From an uncultured Collinsella sp. (GTDB taxonomy: Bacteria; Actinomycetota; Coriobacteriia; Coriobacteriales; Coriobacteriaceae): a stretch of DNA of 64,000 bases. The notes beneath the pieces are model-generated. The model saw only the letters and a list, made by a program, of their open reading frames with translations. It was not told the DNA's origin and ran no database searches. Each line of letters begins with the position of its first letter. The stretch's first letter is position 1. This document shows, one piece after another, positions 41,398 through 50,600 of this stretch. A program made the translations under genes and the position numbers. The stretch covers positions 1 to 64,000 of the forward strand of contig UQKV01000004.1 in assembly GCA_900541665.1 (NCBI GenBank), read 5' to 3'.

Positions 41398-43383
41398 TTA
41401 GTTTTGAGAGAAAAAGGGGAACTGCCTCGGATCAACCGGCGGCTGCGGCATCGGCGTGCCCTGGGGCCCACCCTGCGGTCCGCCCTGGCCGCCCATCATC
41501 TTTTCGATGGCGTCCTGGACCTCGCCCTCAAACTTTTTCATACCCTCATGCAGACGACGCTGGCCATCCTCGGAGCGCAGCTCCTCCATCTGCTCGGGCG
41601 AAATACCCAACAGATCACCCAGTATGCCCATCATCTCGCCACGCATGCGCTCGCTTGTATCCTCGTCGGCAAAGCGGTTCACCTCGGCGCGCGCCAGCGC
41701 ATCGACCGTCATGCGTTCCTTGCCGCTCAGCCCCAGGTCGGACCACGCGAGCATGTACGGCCAGGCGCGCTCGACAAACGAACGGGCCGAGACGATCGGC
41801 GCCGTCGGCAGCATGCGGCGGGCGGCCTCGCCCTGACGCACGAGCATCAGCAGCAGCGAGCAAGCCTCGGGCTTGCCGGCGGCCATTGGGATGTCGTCGA
41901 AGGGTCGGTTGCGGTCCACGTGCGCCTCGAGCGCGCCATCGACCTCGCCCGGCTCAAGCCCACCGAGCAGCTGCGCCGCGCGATCGAGCATGTCGACCGG
42001 GCCGTCGAGCGTCGAGAGCGCCCGTGCCAGCACGCGCTCCATGCAATCTTCCACCGCGTTGAGCGTCACGAGCTCCTGCGGCACCACGGCAGACGTGCGG
42101 TTGCGCACGCGCGCCACAAACTCGAGGGTCGACAGATACACATCGCCAAAGGGCGCGTAATCGCCCTGGTAGCCACCGCAAAGCGCCGGTGCCGCCAACG
42201 CGTACTCGGTCTTGGAAAGCGGACTCAGAGCCATCGCACCCAGCTCGAGCGCCGTGTCCTCCAACATGAGGCCCAGCGCACGCGAACGCAGGCGCTCGGC
42301 ATCGCCCGCCGACACATCGCGGTCGAGTACGCGCGCCGCATCCGGCGCATCGCGCTCAACCGTGCGAATATGCAGGCGCTCGGCAATCGCGCGAACGGCG
42401 GCACAACGGGCGGCCTCGGCCTCCTCCTGCGCCGGCGTAAAGATGCGGTTGCGGTCCAACACCAGGCCGATCACGTTGCGCGAGCCCAATGCATCGACAG
42501 CCAGCGCCGCAAGCAAAGACGACGGCAGATCGCCCTCGAGCGCCACCACGGCGCGCGACGTGCCATGGGCACGGGCGTTATCGCGCACAGCGAGCACCAG
42601 CGCCTGCCACAACCACTCCTCGGAACGAAACTCGGGCAGCTCGTGGTCCTCCAAAGCATCGAGCATTACGCCGCGCTGAATCTCCTGAACCAGCAGGCTC
42701 TCCTCAAAACACGGCGCCTGGGCCACCACGCGGCCGCAGTCGTCGAGTACAAACGAGCCGCCGGTATACACCGACTCGTCGTACGCACCGACCGGCGCCA
42801 TGCAGGCAAACCACACGCTGCGCTTAGATGCGATCTTGCGATAGGCTCCGCTGCGCACGGCGGCGATCGCGGCGGTCTCGCGGTCGGTCATATCAAACGC
42901 GTTGAACTGGAAATAGACAATGAGGTCGACGCCGGTCGGCAGCATCTCGAGCTCGCGGTCCAAGTCGAAGATCACCGCGATGCGCACGCCGTCCACGTCA
43001 AACACCGGCGGTGCCCAACGGGCATCGCCGTTCCCACCGCGCTGCAGGGCAATGCTCGAACGGGCCGGCACCACGCGACCGTCCTTGAGCATCATATAAT
43101 CGAGCAGGGGCTGGCCCTCAAACGAAACCGCCGCGGGCACGATGCAAATCATATCGAGTTCTTGGATACGCTCGGCGACGCCGGTCAAGCCGGCAAGCAT
43201 GTCGTGCTCAAAGTCCGCAGCGCCCACCAGGCCGCCGGGCAGGGCCCCCATAAAGAGCGGAGCCGGCACGCACAGCACGCGCGCACCGCGCTCGTGGGCC
43301 AGGCGCGCCTGGTCCTCGATGCGACCGCAGATACCCTCAATATCACCTAGGCGCATATCGATCTGTGCAAGTGCGAGCTTCAT
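41398..43383 (-). CDS. NadE-like protein with degenerate nitrilase and synthetase domains
   Basis: The 661-residue protein has the layout of glutamine-dependent NAD synthetase: an N-terminal nitrilase-like domain (about 1-250) and a C-terminal ATP-pyrophosphatase-like domain (about 265-560). Key residues are lost. The nitrilase Glu position reads VPAPLF instead of .PE.., the Cys region reads VIFDLDREL instead of ICED, and the SGGxDS loop reads LEGDLPSSLL. Remaining similarity includes SPLSKTEYAL and FGDVYLSTLEFVARVRN. A Gly/Pro/Gln-rich tail ends the protein. It may be a pseudoenzyme or a regulator; active NAD synthesis seems unlikely. Confidence 0.65.
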   Translation of the reverse strand: MKLALAQIDMRLGDIEGICGRIEDQARLAHERGARVLCVPAPLFMGALPGGLVGAADFEHDMLAGLTGVAERIQELDMICIVPAAVSFEGQPLLDYMMLKDGRVVPARSSIALQRGGNGDARWAPPVFDVDGVRIAVIFDLDRELEMLPTGVDLIVYFQFNAFDMTDRETAAIAAVRSGAYRKIASKRSVWFACMAPVGAYDESVYTGGSFVLDDCGRVVAQAPCFEESLLVQEIQRGVMLDALEDHELPEFRSEEWLWQALVLAVRDNARAHGTSRAVVALEGDLPSSLLAALAVDALGSRNVIGLVLDRNRIFTPAQEEAEAARCAAVRAIAERLHIRTVERDAPDAARVLDRDVSAGDAERLRSRALGLMLEDTALELGAMALSPLSKTEYALAAPALCGGYQGDYAPFGDVYLSTLEFVARVRNRTSAVVPQELVTLNAVEDCMERVLARALSTLDGPVDMLDRAAQLLGGLEPGEVDGALEAHVDRNRPFDDIPMAAGKPEACSLLLMLVRQGEAARRMLPTAPIVSARSFVERAWPYMLAWSDLGLSGKERMTVDALARAEVNRFADEDTSERMRGEMMGILGDLLGISPEQMEELRSEDGQRRLHEGMKKFEGEVQDAIEKMMGGQGGPQGGPQGTPMPQPPVDPRQFPFFSQN

Positions 43384-43500
43384 GGCTCAGCCCTTTCCGT
43401 CGTAAACCATCGTTGTCGTAGTAAAAGCGCCGGCCGCATGACGCAGTCGGCGCTCGCATGTGCATATGCTAGCTATGATACCCCGAGCGGGGGCGTGCTC

Positions 43501-43863
43501 CTAGAACGTCGCGGACCACAGCCCGTGCAGGTTGCAATAGGCATAGACGGTACCGGTCTTGGAACCGCCGGCAAAAAACGTCGCGGGCTTCATGCCGGGC
43601 TGGAGGTAATGGACCTCCAGACGACCCTCGGCCTCAAGGGCGATCCACTCGATGTAGTGCTCGGGCACCATAGGATGCTCGACCGAGCCCACGCGCGCAC
43701 GGATCACGTGACCGTCGCGCTCGCTCTCAACGACCGGCACGTGCTTTTCGTGCGCCGCGTCCTCGGTGTTCGCGGTCAGCTCTGTGCAGCCGGCGGGGGT
43801 TGCAACGTCGTTGCCAAGGGCGGCAATGAGCTTGCCGTCGGGGTCCTTAAAGAATTTCGCCAT
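43501..43863 (-). CDS. Desulfoferrodoxin-family superoxide reductase
   Basis: The enzyme reduces superoxide to hydrogen peroxide at a His4Cys iron site, a strategy of anaerobes. The 120-residue protein keeps the catalytic set: EKHVPV with Lys40 and His41, HPM at 63-65, His69, and Cys110 and His113 in YCNLHGLW. The N-terminal desulforedoxin-type domain persists in outline but lacks its four iron-binding cysteines (only Cys26 remains), so the second iron centre is probably gone. AAAGGAG lies before ATG 43863. A related domain is fused to a regulator at 1.2-1.9 kb. Confidence 0.9.
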   Translation of the reverse strand: MAKFFKDPDGKLIAALGNDVATPAGCTELTANTEDAAHEKHVPVVESERDGHVIRARVGSVEHPMVPEHYIEWIALEAEGRLEVHYLQPGMKPATFFAGGSKTGTVYAYCNLHGLWSATF

Positions 43864-43979
43864 GATGTTCTCCTTTGCTGATGTGCCGATGTTCTCGATG
43901 CTTCTTATGCCCAAAGGCAAGCGAACCATCCACGGCATCGCAAATGAACACATAACGGGCAGGGACGATGGGGCGGCGT

Positions 43980-44021
43980 GCGCTAACCCGCCCTGGCGGC
44001 CTCACCCGAGCGGGTTAGCGC
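43980..44021 (-). terminator. Hairpin overlapping the stop of the Snf2 gene
   Basis: A 12-bp perfect inverted repeat GCGCTAACCCGC / GCGGGTTAGCGC (43980-43991 with 44010-44021) overlaps the stop codon at 44015-44017 and closes the transcript before the superoxide reductase gene. No T run is seen. Confidence 0.5.
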
Positions 44022-47000
44022 CCGTCGCCGCCGAGCAGCGCCAGAACATCTTCGCGGCTAAATAGCGCCGACGAGATGCCGTCGCCGCCGAGCACGCTGT
44101 TGACCAGGTCGCGCTTGGACTCCTGCATCTGCATGATGCGCTCCTCGATCGTGTCCTTGGCGATGAGCTTGTACACAGTCACGGTGTGCTGCTGGCCAAT
44201 ACGATGCGCACGGTCGGTCGCCTGGTCCTGTGCGGCCACGTTCCACCACGGGTCGTAGTGAATGACCACATCGGCCGCCGTCAGGTTAAGGCCCACGCCG
44301 CCCGCCTTGAGCGAGATCAGAAACACCGGCACCTCGCCCGCCTGGAACTGCGCGACCATCTTGGCGCGACTCTCCTTAGACGAAGCGCCCGTGAGCTTAA
44401 GGAAGGCGATGTCCTCCTTGGACAGGCGCTTGCCGATGATATCGAGCATACCCGTAAACTGGCTGAACAACAGGATGCGATGCCCGCCGTCGAGTGCACC
44501 GTGCACGAGTTCCATGCACGTATCGAGCTTGGCGCTCCCCGCCTTGTAATCCTCGTAGTGTAGACGCGGGTCGCAGCAAATCTGGCGCAGCTTGGTGAGC
44601 TCGGCGAGCACCTTGAGCTTGTCTTTCTTAAACTCGGATGCCTCGCGGTGCTGCACCTGCTGGGCGATGCGGTCCTGGTTTGCCAGGTACAGCTTGCGCT
44701 GCTCGCCGGTGAGCTGAGCCACGACGGTGTCCTCGATCTTTTCGGGCAGATCGGCCACCACGTCTTCCTTGACACGGCGCAGCACAAACGGCGACACGAG
44801 CGCCTGCAGGCGAGCGGCGCTGTCACCCTCGGCGTGCTCGACCGGGCTTTCGAAACGCTTGGCAAACGACTCGCGCGCGCCAAGCAGGCCCGGCATCAAA
44901 AAGTCGAAGATGCTCCAGAGCTCGGACAAGCGGTTTTCGATGGGCGTGCCCGTCAGGGCAAAGCGCACGCCGGCAGGCAGGCGCTTGGCGGCGCGCGCCA
45001 CCTGGGTGAGCGGGTTTTTAATGTACTGGGCCTCATCGAGCACCACGCGGGCAAAGTCCTGCTCGACGTACTCGTCGATATCGCGCCGCATGAGGTCATA
45101 CGACGTCACGACCACGTTATGCTCGTCGGCGCCGGCTATCTGCACGCGGCGCTGCGCCTTGGCACCCACGATGGCGCACACGTCGAGCGAAGGCGCAAAG
45201 CGCTCCAGCTCGGCAGTCCAGTTATACACGAGCGACGCAGGGCACACCACGAGCGTGGGCTTGGTATCCCCCGCCTCCACGCGCGCCAGGATATGTGCGA
45301 TCATCTGCAATGTTTTGCCCAGGCCCATATCGTCGGCCAAGATGCCGCCGAGGCCCAGATGCTCGAGCGAACCGAGCCACTGGTAGCCGTCGATCTGATA
45401 GCCGCGCAGTGTGGCCTTGAGCGAGACCGGCACCGTAAAGTCCATCTTGCCGAGCGTATCCAAGCGCTCGACGGTGCGGCGGAACGCGGCGTCGCGATCG
45501 GCCTCAAGCGCCGGCGTGCGCGCGAGCATGCTGTCGACAAACAGGGTACTCGACGCGGGAAGCGACACGCCGTCGAGCAGATCGACGGCATCGACGCCCA
45601 GGTCCTCGGCAAGACCAAACGCGGCGCGGGCACCCTCGTCCAGGCGTACGATGTCGCCCGACGTGAGACGCGCAAACGTCTGGTGGCGCTTGTACGAGTC
45701 CAGATAGATGGCAAGATCTGCCGCCGAAAGACCGCTCGCGCCCAGTTCAACATCGAGCAGGTTACTCTTGACGGTCGCGCGCACCGAAAGCTTGGGCGCA
45801 GGGCGGACCGAGACCTGGCGCAGGCGGTCACTGAGCATGACCTCGCCCAGCTCGGACAGGGCAGACAGGCCCTCGGTCAGCAAGTGGAACAGGCTCTCGT
45901 CGTCGCGCTCCTCAAACGCCAGGCCGCCCTCGTAAAAGTCGAAATACAGGGCCGCCGTGTCCATAACGCGAAACTCTGCTATCTCGTCGCGCGGCGGCAC
46001 ACCAGGGCGCTGTTCTTCGAAGGGGCTTCCCGGAGCACCCAGGCTAAAGAGATCTGCCGACCAATCACCGTAGGCAACCGTAATCTTGCAGGTCACGAGC
46101 CCGTCATCGACACCGATTGCCATGGCAAAGCTCGGCTCGGGCGCCACGGTGTCGAGCACGGCGGGAGCGGCGAGGTCGGTGTATTCGCGCAGCACGGGCA
46201 ATGCCATGCGGCAGAATTCGCCCACCTGCTCGGCGGCGATATGGACCGGCGTGCGACAGGGCAGCAGACGCGACAGAAACGGTGCGGCATGCTGGGCAAA
46301 CGCCGCATCGGCGCGGCGCGCGCGGTACGTGTCGACCAGATAGGCAACGTCGCCCGAGGCAAAGCAGTACATATCGGCGGGCAGGCGCAAGTCGTAGCTG
46401 CCACCGGCCGCCGGCGCGATCTTGGCGGCAAGGAGCGGCGGTTGTTTTGCCGAGGCCTCGTCCTCCCCCACCGGCGACAAGTCAACCGCCACCTCGTAGG
46501 AACGATGCGTCGTCGTTCCCCGCGACCAGGCGGGCTCAAAGGAAATGGTCCGGCCACGCAGCAAGTCCAGCATGTATACGATGTCATGCTCGGACAGCGG
46601 CAGCTGGCGCTCGGCGACAAAGCCGCTGCGTGCAAAATCGTACGACGCCGAACGCGAACTCGTGATGTCGCTCAGATACACAACCGTTGCCACAACAAGG
46701 TCGAGCAGACGCACCGAAACCTCGTCGAAGGCCTCGGGCGCATGGAGGAACGTGAGCTTCTTGCCGTACGAGAACGTGCCGCCGCGCACATAGGCGGCGG
46801 CCATGCCGTCGATGTCCTTGACCACGTAGGACACCGAGCCGCAGCGGATGCGAAGCTCGAGCGCCCAGCTAAAGCGGTCGGCAAACAGCGGATTGTAGTA
46901 CGGCACCAGCGAAGGCTCCAATACCGCCTTGGGAGCATCGGGGTCGACAGTGCCGGCGAGCTTGCGGCGCATGCCCGCCAACTCATCCATGCGCGCGTCC

Positions 47001-47479
47001 GAAAGATCGGAGAGCGCCTTCATGAGGCTCGGGCTCGTGGGAACTGGCGCCGGGAAGGGAAAGTTAGGGTTGACCGCTGGTGCGGCGGACGCGGGACGCG
47101 CGGCTTGCTTGGGCGCCGCCGTAAACGTGCGGACCGGCGTGCGCAGGCCCTCGACGGGCTCGGCGCCGCTTGCGTCCAGATACGCAAGCGCTGTGGCGAT
47201 GGCGTGCTTGCACATGCCGGGGTAGCGATAGGCAGCGGGGCAATCGCAGTCGTAGTCGATCACCTCGTGCTCGTCCATGTCGAGCGCCACGTGCGTCTTG
47301 TACAGGTCGCCGCGCGAGCCGCGCACTGCACCCTCAACCGTCACGTTTTTGGAGAAGCGCGAGCCGCTGTCCTCGATCGACAGCACGGCGCCGTTGAGCA
47401 TGAGAGAACGCCCCTTCATAAAGGTGCCGCTCAGCGCCGCCTCTTTCCGGAGCGCCTGCACAAACGTCCCCTGTGCCAT
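44015..47479 (-). CDS. SWIM zinc-finger Snf2-family DEAD/DEAH helicase
   Basis: Bacterial Snf2 proteins are DNA translocases whose natural roles are mostly unknown. The 1154-residue protein begins with a SWIM zinc finger: CDCPAAYRYPGMCKH with Cys78, Cys80, Cys90 and His92. A middle region of unknown structure follows. The two RecA-like lobes lie at about 690-1130: ILADDMGLGKTLQMIAHIL, VVTSYDL, LDEAQYIKNP, ALTGTPIENRLSELWSI, LFSQFTGMLDII and ATDRAHRIGQ. This is a complete ATPase core. GGAGGAAGTG precedes ATG 47479. The preceding intergenic region has a 37-bp inverted repeat. Confidence 0.93.
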   Translation of the reverse strand: MAQGTFVQALRKEAALSGTFMKGRSLMLNGAVLSIEDSGSRFSKNVTVEGAVRGSRGDLYKTHVALDMDEHEVIDYDCDCPAAYRYPGMCKHAIATALAYLDASGAEPVEGLRTPVRTFTAAPKQAARPASAAPAVNPNFPFPAPVPTSPSLMKALSDLSDARMDELAGMRRKLAGTVDPDAPKAVLEPSLVPYYNPLFADRFSWALELRIRCGSVSYVVKDIDGMAAAYVRGGTFSYGKKLTFLHAPEAFDEVSVRLLDLVVATVVYLSDITSSRSASYDFARSGFVAERQLPLSEHDIVYMLDLLRGRTISFEPAWSRGTTTHRSYEVAVDLSPVGEDEASAKQPPLLAAKIAPAAGGSYDLRLPADMYCFASGDVAYLVDTYRARRADAAFAQHAAPFLSRLLPCRTPVHIAAEQVGEFCRMALPVLREYTDLAAPAVLDTVAPEPSFAMAIGVDDGLVTCKITVAYGDWSADLFSLGAPGSPFEEQRPGVPPRDEIAEFRVMDTAALYFDFYEGGLAFEERDDESLFHLLTEGLSALSELGEVMLSDRLRQVSVRPAPKLSVRATVKSNLLDVELGASGLSAADLAIYLDSYKRHQTFARLTSGDIVRLDEGARAAFGLAEDLGVDAVDLLDGVSLPASSTLFVDSMLARTPALEADRDAAFRRTVERLDTLGKMDFTVPVSLKATLRGYQIDGYQWLGSLEHLGLGGILADDMGLGKTLQMIAHILARVEAGDTKPTLVVCPASLVYNWTAELERFAPSLDVCAIVGAKAQRRVQIAGADEHNVVVTSYDLMRRDIDEYVEQDFARVVLDEAQYIKNPLTQVARAAKRLPAGVRFALTGTPIENRLSELWSIFDFLMPGLLGARESFAKRFESPVEHAEGDSAARLQALVSPFVLRRVKEDVVADLPEKIEDTVVAQLTGEQRKLYLANQDRIAQQVQHREASEFKKDKLKVLAELTKLRQICCDPRLHYEDYKAGSAKLDTCMELVHGALDGGHRILLFSQFTGMLDIIGKRLSKEDIAFLKLTGASSKESRAKMVAQFQAGEVPVFLISLKAGGVGLNLTAADVVIHYDPWWNVAAQDQATDRAHRIGQQHTVTVYKLIAKDTIEERIMQMQESKRDLVNSVLGGDGISSALFSREDVLALLGGDGR

Positions 47480-47499
47480 CACTTCCTCCAATCCACACA

Positions 47500-47626
47500 G
47501 GGTAGCTAATTTGGGACGGGGCTATTTTAGCTACCCCCATATGTCGGTTGAGATGTATTCCGACCCCGACTCATTCGCCGTCAATCAAAGGGTAGCTAAA
47601 ATAGCCCCGTCCCAAATTAGCTACCC
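47500..47626. repeat. 37-bp perfect inverted repeat between dnaE and the Snf2 gene
   Basis: Arms 47500-47536 and 47590-47626 are exact reverse complements and enclose a 53-nt loop. Each arm also begins GGGTAGCTA and ends TAGCTACCC, so each arm can fold on itself. The arms carry TTTGGGACGGGG, related to sequences at 7005-7024 and elsewhere. It could be a terminator, or a mobile palindromic element. Confidence 0.6.
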
Positions 47627-47638
47627 CGGCAAAATCAT

Positions 47639-50600
47639 TTAGATAACCGTCACGCGGCCCTGGTTGCCGACGATGGCCTTGGCCTCCGCCAGCAGCGGAA
47701 TCGAGCGCGCGTTGACCTTGGCCGGCACCTCGGCGCGCAGCACGCGCCCGTCCACCTGCTCGATAAAGATCTCCACGCGGTCGCCGCCCGGGTTAGCAGT
47801 GAGCACCGTGGCCAGGCGCGCCATGTTGCCCTGGCTAAAACGGCTGTTGGGCACCATGACCTCAAACACCTTGGGCTTGTTGTTCTCCTCGTTGAGCTCC
47901 AGCGGCACAATCTCCTGCGCAATGATCTGGTCGCCGCGGTCCGAGCGCTCGAGTTTGCCCTTAATACGAACAAACGCATCGGACAGCTGTGCGCCGGTCT
48001 CGGGATCGACCTCGCCGTACAGGTACCCCTCGGCCTCCTTGTAGGTCTTGGGGAACACCACGACGGTGGCCTCGCCTTCCATGTCCTCGAGCTGAACGAT
48101 GCCCATGGGGTCGCCGTTTTTGGTCACGCGCTTGGACACGCTCGAGACCATGCCGGCCCACCACAGTGCCTTGCCCTCGGGGATCTCCTGGTTGATGGTG
48201 CCGCCCGTGGGGTTTTGCACTTCGTAGCCGGTATCGATCTGCGAGAACGAGAAGTCGCGCGCTTTGCTGAGCGCGTACTCAAACGGGCGCAGCGGGTGGT
48301 CCGAGACATAGATGCCCAGGACCTCCTTCTCCTGGCTCAGCTTGAGGTGGCGGTCCCATTCCTGGCCGTCCGGATCGGGCACGCTGACCTCGAAGCCCGA
48401 GCCCTCAACGTCGCCAAACATATCGAAGAACGAGGTCTGGCCGCTCGCGCGGTCCTTCTGGCGCTTTATCGCGGCGTCAATGATGTTCTCGGGGTTGTTC
48501 TTGTCCACAAAGTGCATCATCTGGCGGCGCGGATACCCCGTGGAGTCGAAGGCGCCTGCCTTGATGAGCGATTCGATCACGCGGCGGTTGGCCTGGCTCG
48601 AGTCCACGCGCTCGACAAAGTCGTGCAGCGTCTTAAACGGGCCGCCCGCCTCGCGCTCGGCGATAATCGCCTGCGCCACGCCGGTACCCACGCCGCGGAT
48701 GCCGGCCAGACCAAAGCGCACGCCTTCCTTGGTAGCCGTGAACTCGGTGCCGGACTCGTTGACATCTGGCGACAGCACGGGGATGCCGTCGTGACGGCAT
48801 GCCGAGACGTAGTGCACGATCTTGTCGGTCTTACCCGTATAGGACGTCAGAACGGCCGCCATGTACTCGTGCGGATAGTGCGCCTTGAGCCACGCCGTCT
48901 GCATAACCAGAATGGCGTAGCCGGCGGAGTGCGATTTGTTGAAGGCGTAGGACGCGAACTCGAGAACATCGTCCCAAATCTTCTGGGCGACCTCGCGCGT
49001 GTAGTTGTTCTTGATGGCGCCGTTCATCCAGTGGTCGTAGGTGGTCTCGTCCGAGCCATCCTCCCAGTGGAGCACCGTCGACGTGAGCAGCTTGATCTTT
49101 TTCTTAGCCACGGGCTTACGAATACGCGAGTCCGATTCGCCCTTGGAGAAGCCGCACATCTCGACGGAGATGAGCATAACCTGCTCCTGGTAGACCATGG
49201 TGCCGTAGGTTTCGCCCAGGATGTCGTCCAGGCGGTCGTCGTAGGAGACCGCCGGCTCCTTGCCGTTCATACGGTTGATGTAGGACGAGACCATGCCGGC
49301 GCCCAGCGGGCCCGGGCGGTACAGAGCGATCAATGCCACGACGTGCTTGTACTCGGTGGGCTTCATGTTCTTGATCGTGGCCGTCATGCCGGCGGACTCG
49401 ACCTGGAAGACGCCGGCGGTGTGACCGGAGCCCATGAGCTTAAAGATCTCGGGATCGTCAAAGGGAATCTCTTCCTCTTTGATGTCGATGCCGAAGTTCT
49501 TTTTGATGTTTGCCTTGGCCTTGGAGATAACCGTCAGCGTACGCAGGCCCAGGAAGTCCATCTTGAGCAGGCCCATGTCGGCAACGGTATGGCCCTCGTA
49601 CTGGGTAATCTCGACGCCGCCCTTGGTGTCGAGCTTGGTGGGCACGTGCTCGTTGACGGGGTCACGGCAGATCAGAACGGCGCACGCGTGCACGCCCTCG
49701 CCACGGGTGAGGCCCTCGATCGAAAGCGCCGTGTCGATGATGCGGCGGGCGTCGTCGTCCTTTTTATAGGCCTCGGCAAAATCGGGGTTAAACAGATCCT
49801 CTTTGCCGGGTTGTTTGTCGAGCACCTGCTTGAGCTTGACCTTGGGGTCGCTCGAAACCATCTTGGACAGACGCTGGCCCATGTAGACCGGGTAGTCCAG
49901 AACGCGCGCGGCGTCGTTGATGGCCTGCTTGGCCTTGATGGTCGAGTAGGTGATAACGTGGGTGACCTTCTCGGGGCCGTAGAGCTGCCGAACGTGCTCC
50001 ACAACCTCGAGGCGACGCTCATCGTCGAAGTCCATATCGATATCGGGCATCTCGGTACGCTGCGGGGACAGGAACCTCTCGAACATCAGGCCGTTCTCGA
50101 GCGGGTCGAACGCGGTGATGTTCATGGCGTAGGCGACGATAGCGCCTGCAGCGGAACCGCGGCCGGGGCCGACACCGATGCCGTTGTCCTTTGCCCATTG
50201 GACGTACTCCGCGACGATCAGGAAGTACGCGGCAAAGCCCTTGTCGCAGATTACCTTGTATTCGTATTCGAAACGGTCCTTGATGTTGACGCCGTTGATC
50301 TCGCGCGTCGCCCAATCCTCGCCGTAGTGCTGGCGCAGGCCCTTCTCGCACTCGCGACGGAACTGGCTCTCGTGCGTCTCGCCGGGGTCGAGCAGCGGGA
50401 AGCGCGGCAGGATGATGGAGTCCCAGTCCAGCTCAACGTAGCACTTGTCGGCGATCTCGAGCGTGTTGTCGCAGGCCTCGGGGCAATATGGGAACATTGC
50501 CCGCATCTCCTCCTCGGTCTTCATGTAGAACTCCGAGCCGGTCATGCGCATGCGGTTGGGGTCGTCGACCTTGGCGTTCATGCCGATGCACATGATGACG

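Noticed and set aside
37364..43350. Antisense frames of 540 and 648 aa opposite fhs and the NadE-like gene
   Set aside because: No ribosome-binding sites or domains, and fully covered by the opposite-strand genes.
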